Part shown: positions 1 through 4,333 of the stretch, in pieces
How the letters are laid out: each line of letters starts with the position of its first letter
Numbering within the stretch: the stretch's first letter is position 1
Source of the DNA: Firmicutes bacterium UBA5389
GTDB lineage: Bacteria > Bacillota > DTU025
Reading direction: 5' to 3'
Assembly (NCBI GenBank): GCA_002409965.1
Contig: DHON01000109.1
Location: forward strand, 1-6,469
DNA length: 6,469 nt
Translations under genes and position numbers: made by a program
Notes under the pieces: model-generated
What the model was told of the DNA's origin: nothing
Databases searched by the model: none
What the model saw: only the letters and a program-made list of their open reading frames with translations

Positions 1-105
1 CCCCAACTTCCTGCAGACTTCGGTAGTCGGCCTGCCGGTCGAGATGATGTAGCCGGCGCTCTGCTGCCTGTATTCATCGGTGTATTTCGCTGACGTGTTA
101 GCCAC
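1..105 (-). CDS. IS3-family transposase OrfA, N-terminal 35 residues (runs off left edge)
   Basis: The first 35 codons of an IS3-family OrfA read leftwards from a GTG start (105-103) and remain open to the window edge. The protein begins MANTSAKYTDEYRQQ and continues with a GYIISTGRP..EVCRKLG segment. This is the usual start of the helix-turn-helix protein that recognises the ends of the element before OrfB, the DDE integrase, acts. The upstream AGAAGCAGG is an acceptable ribosome binding site. The frame is too short for many ORF finders because the window cuts it, but the helix-turn-helix wording is typical of the family. Most of OrfA and all of OrfB lie outside the window, so whether this copy is intact cannot be judged. 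Confidence 0.72.
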   Translation of the reverse strand, partial: MANTSAKYTDEYRQQSAGYIISTGRPTTEVCRKLG

Positions 106-140
106 TATCCTGCTTCTTTTTACGGTTGCTTCAAGTTACT

Positions 141-160
141 AGATTTCTGATTCGAAATCT
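141..160. repeat. Perfect 7-bp inverted repeat in the OrfA leader
   Basis: AGATTTC and GAAATCT are separated by six bases (TGATTC). The repeat lies between the putative left terminal repeat of the second insertion sequence and its orfA start at 105. A hairpin in an IS leader can protect the transposase from transcription coming from outside. Here the stem is short and A+T-rich, so the role is speculative. Confidence 0.35.
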
Positions 161-163
161 CGC

Positions 164-177
164 AATCCCGTGTCCGA
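164..177 (-). repeat. Putative left terminal repeat of second IS (copy 1 of 14-bp repeat)
   Basis: On the minus strand this reads TCGGACACGGGATT. It matches 13 of 14 bases of the sequence at 559-572 in the same orientation. Both copies precede an OrfA start by 72-75 bases, which is why I read them as equivalent left ends of two elements rather than as the two ends of one element, which would be inverted. Confidence 0.5.
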
Positions 178-191
178 AAAAACGATACAGG

Positions 192-497
192 TCATTGGTC
201 CACGCAAAACCGTTGGAGGAAGTCACGCTCAAGGGTGAGTTGTCCGATCGTGCCCAGCATGCGCTCCCTCTCCTTTTGCGCGGACACCTCCAACCTCTTC
301 CTCTCGCGTTCCTGCTTGGTCTTGGCAAACACCTCATTAGAGCTCGCCTCGAGCTGATCTCGCCACTCGCAGGCAAGTGACGGTGCGACACCGTTCTCAC
401 TTGCCACCTCGCTCAAGGTCTTCTCACCCCGCAGGACCTCAAGAGCGACCCTCATCTTGAACTTGGGGTCGTAGACCTTCCTTGTACTCTTCGACAT
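192..497 (-). CDS. IS3-family transposase OrfA, probably cut at its C-terminus
   Basis: This is a 101-residue OrfA. The N-terminal part (KVYDPKFKMRVALEVLRGEK, then TLSEVASENGVAP) is the helix-turn-helix that binds the terminal repeats. A charged stretch follows, and the end (IGQLTLERDFLQRF, about residues 84-97) is the leucine-zipper-like segment typical of IS3-family OrfA. I chose the ATG at 497 because GCGAGG lies about nine bases upstream and family proteins start here. An in-frame extension to 533 lacks such a site. No OrfB follows: after the stop at 192 the sequence passes within 14 bases into the putative left end of another element. The final CVDQ residues may be foreign. The gene is therefore likely a non-autonomous remnant. 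Confidence 0.82.
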   Translation of the reverse strand: MSKSTRKVYDPKFKMRVALEVLRGEKTLSEVASENGVAPSLACEWRDQLEASSNEVFAKTKQERERKRLEVSAQKERERMLGTIGQLTLERDFLQRFCVDQ

Positions 498-547
498 CCT
501 CGAAACCTCGCTTCCTGCGCCGTATAGGCACATTGTCGTGGGTTTCG

Positions 548-1204
548 TTAGAGAATCAAATTCCGTGTCCGAGAATCGGCAGCCACTTCATCTGTGAACT
601 GATCGCAGATCGAGGCGATGAGACCGAAGACGTCTGGATAATGGGCTAAGGACTTCGCATGGTGATTCTTCGGCGTCAGGTGGTGAACCATGTTCCCGAT
701 TGCCTGCGAGCTCGTCTGGTCGTAGCCGATCGGGAACTTTCGCTCGAGATAGCCGATGGCCGAGGCGACATCGTCCACATGTTCGATGCGGGGATTCCAC
801 CCACATCTTTTTGCGAAGGCCTTCACTGTGCTGTCAAACAGATCGTCTGCCGCCTTAGAGGCAGCATTCCCAGCGTCCGGGGACCCAATGGCGAGGGCAT
901 CCACAACGCCGCTGAGAACGCCGCAGATGGCTGCAAGGGCATAGTCGAGTGCGTCGCAACCGACACCTTTATTCAATGCGTCGTTGTAACGTCGGCTGAT
1001 GTCGATGAGCTCTTGTGTGGTGAGGAAGTCGCTGTAGCTCGCGGGGCGATCGGGGACGTTGGCCTTGATGAATGCATCGACCCGTGCGACATCGAGAGCA
1101 TAACCGTGTTCAAGGGCATCGAGGCGCATGTCGATGCCCTTTACCTCGCTTTGAAGCACTAGAAGCTCTTCGAGGCCGGAGTCTTTCTGGGGTGTCTCGT
1201 CCAT
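548..1204 (-). CDS. Unknown protein with hydrophobic segment and NHHxKSLAH motif; second gene of operon, C-terminus probably altered by an IS
   Basis: The function of this 218-residue protein is not recognised. Residues 1-45 are charged and probably helical. Residues 87-107 (around ALAAICGVLSGVVDALAIG) are a glycine-containing hydrophobic stretch long enough for one membrane pass. Residues 177-204 carry a striking block, TPKNHHAKSLAHYPDVFG followed by LIASICDQFT, which I recall only from uncharacterised bacterial proteins. The ATG at 1204 shares one base with the stop of the upstream gene, and GAGG lies just ahead, so translation is very likely coupled and the two products probably work together. 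The last ten or so residues (from about 209, ending RTRNLIL) and the stop fall in or beyond a sequence that I read as an IS end. The native C-terminus is therefore probably lost and the gene may be inactive. A membrane-associated accessory or defence protein is a guess. Confidence 0.78.
   Translation of the reverse strand: MDETPQKDSGLEELLVLQSEVKGIDMRLDALEHGYALDVARVDAFIKANVPDRPASYSDFLTTQELIDISRRYNDALNKGVGCDALDYALAAICGVLSGVVDALAIGSPDAGNAASKAADDLFDSTVKAFAKRCGWNPRIEHVDDVASAIGYLERKFPIGYDQTSSQAIGNMVHHLTPKNHHAKSLAHYPDVFGLIASICDQFTDEVAADSRTRNLIL
559..572 (-). repeat. Putative left terminal repeat of first IS (copy 2 of 14-bp repeat)
   Basis: The minus strand reads TCGGACACGGAATT, with one difference from the copy at 164-177. 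It overlaps codons near the 3' end of the 548-1204 gene and sits 75 bases upstream of the first orfA start. Confidence 0.5.
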
Positions 1205-2169
1205 CAGTCCTCGGCCGTCTCAAGCGCCAGCTTCTCTGCCTGGAGATTCGTGAGCGTTCTTGTCGTGCCTGCGATGTCGCGCTCGCATGCGCCATTCTTC
1301 TCAAGTTTGTCGAGGCGGGTCTTCTGAACTTCGATAGCTTTGACGAGGTTGCTGACGATTTCCTGCTTGGTCATCTGGTCTTTTCGCTGCTTCTTGATGA
1401 CCGCCTTAAGTTTCTCCGCATCGTAGGCGCTGTCTATGTTGCTCTTAACGCTCACAGCCATAGCGGTCCCGCCGCCGCCAAGGACGGCTCCAGCAGCAAC
1501 TACGGTGGCGGCCCCTGCTGCCATTCCGCCCCCGCCGAGAAGGGCGAGCCCCGCAGAACTTGCTGCGGCACCAGATAGACCCATGCTACCCCCGATGGCC
1601 GCTCCGATTACAGGGGCGGCAGCTCCGGCAGTCAAAGCGCAAATGGCAGCTCCGGCGACAATTGCTCCTGCGCCGAGAGCGACCTTCGCGCCCGTTGATT
1701 TGAGCGTCGAGGATTCAGGGATGCCCTGAGAGCGCATATATAGCGCCAGCAGGTCTTTCTCTGCCTTGTCTGCAGGAATTCCCATCGCCTTTGCAGTCTT
1801 CTTCAGGTCCTTGTCCTCAATGTCGAGCTGGTAGCCCTTGAGATAGGTGAGAGCGCCCATCTCCTGGAAGAGTCGCTCTCTATACGCCTTCGGCCCTACA
1901 GTCGCAAATGTCTGAATCGCATTGGGGTTGTTATCGAGATCGTCGGCGATGTCGGCCATCTTCTTCTCATTGATGCCAAGGGCACACGCTGTTCCCTCAA
2001 CTAGGGCTCGTTCTGCTTCGGAATAGCTGTTATCGGCAAGGGCAATGTAATAGAGCCCTCTTGCGAAGCCCTCGCGTTCCTCGGGTTTCGGAATCTCTTT
2101 CCTTAGCCGGACGATGGCGTTCAGATCGTCATCACTCAAGTCAGATACCTTTACGTTCATAGGCTTCAT
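1204..2169 (-). CDS. TerB-like domain protein with Gly/Ala-rich membrane-like segment and coiled-coil tail; first gene of operon
   Basis: This is a 321-residue protein with three parts. Residues about 25-142 are all-helical and resemble the TerB (tellurite-resistance-like) fold, with IALADNSYSEAERALVEGTA (42-61) in the style of that family and a second acidic half near 106-140. Residues about 160-240 are almost entirely glycine, alanine, valine and leucine (GAGAIVAGAAICALTAGAAA, further on LLGGGGMAAGAA). They look like glycine-zipper helices that insert into or pack within a membrane. Residues about 268-318 are charged and heptad-like, probably a coiled coil. The ATG at 2169 is chosen because AAGGAG stands eight bases before it; an in-frame ATG at 2205 has no such site. 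The gene is translationally coupled to the 548-1204 gene. TerB-like domains are known in membrane-linked stress and phage-defence loci, so a membrane-acting effector or sensor is plausible but unproven. I see no catalytic motif. Confidence 0.85.
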   Translation of the reverse strand: MKPMNVKVSDLSDDDLNAIVRLRKEIPKPEEREGFARGLYYIALADNSYSEAERALVEGTACALGINEKKMADIADDLDNNPNAIQTFATVGPKAYRERLFQEMGALTYLKGYQLDIEDKDLKKTAKAMGIPADKAEKDLLALYMRSQGIPESSTLKSTGAKVALGAGAIVAGAAICALTAGAAAPVIGAAIGGSMGLSGAAASSAGLALLGGGGMAAGAATVVAAGAVLGGGGTAMAVSVKSNIDSAYDAEKLKAVIKKQRKDQMTKQEIVSNLVKAIEVQKTRLDKLEKNGACERDIAGTTRTLTNLQAEKLALETAED

Positions 2170-2184
2170 GGGCACTTCTCCTTG
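2162..2184 (-). promoter_or_regulatory. Strong ribosome binding site fixing the start at 2169
   Basis: The minus strand reads CAAGGAGAAGTGCCC immediately before the ATG, giving AAGGAG with an eight-base spacer. This is the best Shine-Dalgarno match I noted among the gene starts in the window, and it decides against the longer 2205 start. Confidence 0.75.
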
Positions 2185-2217
2185 ATTAGTGAGTACAGGC
2201 GGCATGCCAACTTGATT
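2181..2217. repeat. Direct repeat CTTGATT flanking a GGCATGCC palindrome in the operon leader
   Basis: CTTGATT occurs at 2181-2187 and 2211-2217, exactly 30 bases apart, with similar following bases (AGTGAG and GAGTG). Between them GGCATGCC (2201-2208) is a perfect palindrome. The arrangement lies between the candidate promoter and the ribosome binding site of the 1204-2169 gene, where an operator could sit. Such short repeats can also arise by chance. Confidence 0.3.
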
Positions 2218-2224
2218 GAGTGCT

Positions 2225-2251
2225 TTTATATCTACTTTTTCAATTATCCCA
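2225..2251 (-). promoter_or_regulatory. Candidate promoter region of the two-gene operon
   Basis: The minus strand carries TGGGATAAT (2251-2243), an extended -10 type sequence, followed by A+T-rich DNA with a second possible -10, TATAAA (2230-2225). I found no convincing -35 box for either. The 224-base gap before the operon and its A+T-rich section make an independent promoter likely, but the exact position is uncertain. Confidence 0.3.
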
Positions 2252-2265
2252 CAGATGGCGAAGAT

Positions 2266-2280
2266 TGCCGCTTATCGGCA
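2266..2280. repeat. Small hairpin in the 2170-2393 intergenic region
   Basis: TGCCG and CGGCA are separated by five bases. A second small hairpin, GGCAG-AA-CTGCC, lies at 2337-2348. Neither has an adjacent T-run, so I do not call a terminator. Together they are the only structure I see between the 2394-3944 gene and the candidate promoter. Confidence 0.3.
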
Positions 2281-2393
2281 GAGCGAAAACGCTGGCGTGA
2301 CTTCTCGGTCTGACTTGATCCCGAGGTTCAAGGACGGGCAGAACTGCCATGGAAGACGAAATCAACAAATGATAACGGAGCTTGAAGAATTGC

Positions 2394-3944
2394 TTAGCTT
2401 GCTGTGACGAAATGCTTCTCTCGCCAGTAAATTCTCGTTTTGCCATGCGTCTCCTTGTTGGGATAAAGCCATTTTCGCCATCTGTCTAACTCGGGGAGTT
2501 CGAACTTCTTACAGGAACAGTATTCGACCATGCAGACAAAGTTATCGTTGGTTTCAAATACTTCTCTCTTTGTCCGGAGGTCATGGCGGTAGACATTGAA
2601 ATAGACACAGTCGGCCTGCATGTTGCCGTGTTTTAGATCGAATACCGGAGAGGGGAGGTTTGTGAGCTTCCTCAGCCATTCGACCGACTCGTCGATGATC
2701 CTGATCAGGGTTGATTTGTCCTTCTCATTTCCGACGTAAACCGTCGCGCATACGCTCTTCTTGTTGGTGCGGCTAACATCTTTCACCTCATAAATGGTGT
2801 GACTCAGGCTCTCGTACTCGGGGTAGCGGTAGTACTCGAGTCTTCCGGCATCATCCGATATGGCCTTTGGGTCGCTCCATAGGGCATCTTGACGCTTGGC
2901 CATCCTGGTTATCAGGTCTCCGGGCGCTGCCCCGTCGGAGAGATAATCGGCCATCTCTGTCCTCGTCGTTCGGAAAACATTGTTCATCAGGTGTTCGTTG
3001 TCGAAGCTGACGACGAACTGGTCGTATTCATCCAGGAGTTCATAGGTCCTCCTCAGGATGCGCTCGGCCTGTGCGAACACATGGACTCTGTCGTTTCTGA
3101 TGATGTCGAAGGTAAGGTCGACCTGTTTGAAACGAGGTACCTCTGACACGAACGCACAACGGCAGGTCGCGTTGCTCATCTCGATTCCTGCCAAGTTGTG
3201 TCTTATGAAGGTGTCCCCGCTCTTGATCCATGCAGACAAACTTAGGTTCTTGCTGAAAATGCATGTCAAAGCAATTACCGCAGCGCTTGCGACGTCGAAG
3301 ACCTGGTGTAGCTTTCTCATCAGTTGGCTCGCAAGCAGCGTCTTTTCATAGTGTTCGCTCCCGCTCCTATACCTGTAGATGATCTCCCGGCCGCCGTCCT
3401 CTACGTATATCCCACCGTGGTTGATGGCGTTTCTGAGATCGCTGTCGACTGAGCCGGCCAGCTTGGGGAATGCGTGCTTGCCCAGAATGTCCGTCAACGA
3501 CCTCAATTCGTCCTGTGTGCTGTAGTCCTTTTCGGAAACGGAATCGATAAGCCTGACGACCAGCCGCATGAAGTTTGACATGCAGCCCTCCGCGAGAGAG
3601 ACGTAGATCGGCAGGCAGTAGAGGCGCACCCTCGTCGCCGGCTCGACGTACTTGTAGTCGAGCATCTTGATAGTGGGTGCAATCTGACGATAGGCCTGAT
3701 AACCGGTCAGGAAGAGCCTGATCGACTCAGCGTCCAGAGACGCCCCCTTCTCCATGAGGCGGGATACGCCGCAATAGATTTCTGACATTGCGCCACGGCT
3801 CCAATAACGCCCCTGGCGCTCGATCACGACAGAGGTCAGCAGGGACAGCCATCCCTCGTCTGACTGGCATGGTTCATATCCAAACAAATGTGTGAGCTCG
3901 TCTACGAGCTCGCGCCTCCATGCCATGGCTACTACTTCATCCAT
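2394..3944 (-). CDS. Unknown 516-residue protein with a HEPN-type RNxxxH motif (candidate ribonuclease effector)
   Basis: I do not recognise the whole protein. Residues 171-176 read RNAINH within VDSDLRNAINHGGIYV, which fits the RNxxxH signature and surrounding style of HEPN domains. HEPN domains are helical folds that often cut RNA in toxin-antitoxin and phage-defence systems. The preceding 150 residues are helical and would form the domain with this motif. Residues about 215-234 (VFDVASAAVIALTCIFSKNL) are hydrophobic, perhaps a buried helix rather than a membrane pass. The C-terminal half is mixed and contains a CSC near 476-478 without a clear metal site. The start is the ATG at 3944: a TTG extension to 3998 would begin within the candidate -10 box and lacks a ribosome binding site. 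The site before 3944 is itself weak (GAAG). It is transcribed towards the TerB-like operon but separated from it by 224 bases, so it is probably a separate unit. A structural or regulatory HEPN role is also possible. Confidence 0.85.
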   Translation of the reverse strand: MDEVVAMAWRRELVDELTHLFGYEPCQSDEGWLSLLTSVVIERQGRYWSRGAMSEIYCGVSRLMEKGASLDAESIRLFLTGYQAYRQIAPTIKMLDYKYVEPATRVRLYCLPIYVSLAEGCMSNFMRLVVRLIDSVSEKDYSTQDELRSLTDILGKHAFPKLAGSVDSDLRNAINHGGIYVEDGGREIIYRYRSGSEHYEKTLLASQLMRKLHQVFDVASAAVIALTCIFSKNLSLSAWIKSGDTFIRHNLAGIEMSNATCRCAFVSEVPRFKQVDLTFDIIRNDRVHVFAQAERILRRTYELLDEYDQFVVSFDNEHLMNNVFRTTRTEMADYLSDGAAPGDLITRMAKRQDALWSDPKAISDDAGRLEYYRYPEYESLSHTIYEVKDVSRTNKKSVCATVYVGNEKDKSTLIRIIDESVEWLRKLTNLPSPVFDLKHGNMQADCVYFNVYRHDLRTKREVFETNDNFVCMVEYCSCKKFELPELDRWRKWLYPNKETHGKTRIYWREKHFVTAS

Positions 3945-3997
3945 TAGGACTTCGTTTCTGTACGGAGAGGAAACGCCCAGGCTTCTTGGCCTAGACA

Positions 3998-4027
3998 ATT
4001 AAAGACTAGAATAATTAATCTAAACAA
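3998..4027 (-). promoter_or_regulatory. Candidate promoter of the HEPN-motif gene
   Basis: The minus strand reads TTGTTT (4027-4022), an 18-base spacer, then TTTAAT (4003-3998), which matches five of six bases of the -10 consensus. The -35 match is weak. Transcription would start near 3990, about 45 bases before the ATG at 3944, which agrees with that start choice. An overlapping alternative, TTGGTT-17-TTAGAT, lies slightly upstream. Confidence 0.4.
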
Positions 4028-4086
4028 GAGTGTATGGCCAAACCAATATGTATGGGTTTTCAAAAGAGGCCATGAGATAATTTCCA

Positions 4087-4120
4087 GTCCTCGTCTCCTG
4101 TGGCTCAAGCAGACGAGGCT
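4087..4120. repeat. Stem-loop, 8-bp perfect core, 10 bp with one bulge
   Basis: CCTCGTCT (4089-4096) pairs with AGACGAGG (4111-4118) across a 14-base loop, and AG/CT extends the stem past a single bulged T. No T-run follows on either strand, so a simple intrinsic terminator is unlikely. It lies between the candidate origin and the promoter of the 2394-3944 gene and could be a regulator site or part of the replication region. Confidence 0.4.
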
Positions 4121-4164
4121 ACTGTGCTCGCGCTGGCCCCCACGGAGAGGAACAGGGCAAGGTG

Positions 4165-4332
4165 CCCCGCTTCCCCGCTTTGAAAGTGAGTCCGTACATA
4201 CCATTACACTCTATCTATTACTATTCTTATTCCTGCTCAGAAGTATAGATATAAACGGGGAAGCGGGAAAAACATACTTCTAGCTGTGGGAATACGACCC
4301 CGCTTTTGCCCCGCCGTGGCGGGGAGGCGGGG
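4165..4332. other. Candidate replication origin: G+C-rich iteron-like repeats flanking an A+T-rich stretch
   Basis: Two tandem CCCCGCTT units (4165-4180) are followed by about 75 bases in which only about a third are G or C (4181-4255), then by CGGGGAAGCGGG (4256-4267), a perfect 12-bp inverted copy of 4166-4177. Another CCCCGCTT (4298-4305) runs into a compound hairpin ending at 4332. In staphylococcal pathogenicity islands and similar satellites, the origin lies beside the rep/primase gene and has short iterons on both sides of an A+T-rich unwinding region. This layout and the position just past the primase-helicase stop fit that plan. What is seen is the repeat arrangement; origin function is inferred. 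The right-hand hairpin could instead be a transcription terminator. Confidence 0.5.
4298..4332. repeat. Compound G+C-rich inverted repeat just beyond the primase-helicase stop
   Basis: CCCCGC (4298-4303) and CCCCGCC (4309-4315) face GGCGGGG (4318-4324) and GGCGGGG (4326-4332). The inner pair forms a 7-bp stem with a two-base loop, and the outer units allow alternative pairings. It begins two bases past the primase stop codon. It could act as an RNA-level terminator or stabiliser for that gene, but there is no T-run. The shared CCCCGC units also tie it to the origin-like repeats. Confidence 0.55.
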
Positions 4333-4333
4333 C

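Larger units (their letters stand above)
1..177 (-). mobile_element. Left end of a second IS3-family element (partial)
   Basis: This stretch holds a terminal-repeat-like sequence (164-177, TCGGACACGGGATT on the minus strand), a leader of about 60 bases and the start of an orfA at 105. The distance from the repeat to the start codon is 72 bases, against 75 bases in the neighbouring element at 192-572, which carries nearly the same repeat in the same orientation. I infer that this is the left end of a separate, related element that continues beyond the window. The exact terminal base is not determined, because the opposite end is not visible. Confidence 0.5.
192..572 (-). mobile_element. IS3-family element remnant: left end plus orfA, orfB missing
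   Basis: The remnant consists of a putative left terminal repeat (559-572), a 61-base leader and orfA. The integrase gene orfB and the right terminal repeat, expected further left, are absent. Sequence assigned to a second IS begins near 177 instead. The element appears to have inserted at the 3' end of the 548-1204 gene, since that gene's stop codon lies inside the remnant. The boundaries are inferred from the repeat only. Confidence 0.55.
3945..4333. other. Intergenic region of 389 bases with promoter, inverted repeats and candidate origin
   Basis: I see no convincing gene here. From left to right it holds a candidate leftward promoter for the 2394-3944 gene (3998-4027), an A+T-rich section, a short inverted repeat (ATGGCC at 4034-4039, GGCCAT at 4068-4073), a longer stem-loop (4087-4120) and the G+C-rich repeat cluster flanking A+T-rich DNA (4165-4332). 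An 86-codon minus-strand frame (3944-4204) crosses these elements and is rejected as a gene. Confidence 0.6.

Noticed and set aside
131..400. Minus-strand 89-codon frame overlapping orfA, considered as a frameshifted OrfB start
   Set aside because: It shows none of the OrfB start wording or DDE motifs, no slippery sequence sits at a suitable place, and it ends after 89 codons across the putative IS junction.
164..572. The two 14-bp repeats as a target-site duplication or att pair
   Set aside because: IS3-family target duplications are only 3-5 bases, and the repeats keep a constant distance to the two OrfA starts, which fits terminal repeats better.
659..1162. Plus-strand 167-codon frame
   Set aside because: It lies wholly antisense to the coupled 548-1204 gene, has no family resemblance and no start signal; typical antisense shadow in G+C-rich coding DNA.
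1072..1729. Plus-strand frames opposite the Gly/Ala-rich segment (168 and 97 codons)
   Set aside because: Their Ala/Pro-rich or irregular composition is what the reverse complement of Gly/Ala codons yields. The minus-strand frame has a strong ribosome binding site and clear domains.
3944..4204. Minus-strand 86-codon frame upstream of the HEPN-motif gene, with a hydrophobic stretch and a stop touching the next ATG
   Set aside because: It crosses the left iteron-like repeats, the stem-loop and the candidate promoter, has no ribosome binding site and its composition is not protein-like. The abutting stop is probably coincidence.
4165..4332. CRISPR-like repeats
   Set aside because: The repeats are 8-12 bases, irregularly spaced and partly inverted, with no spacer pattern.
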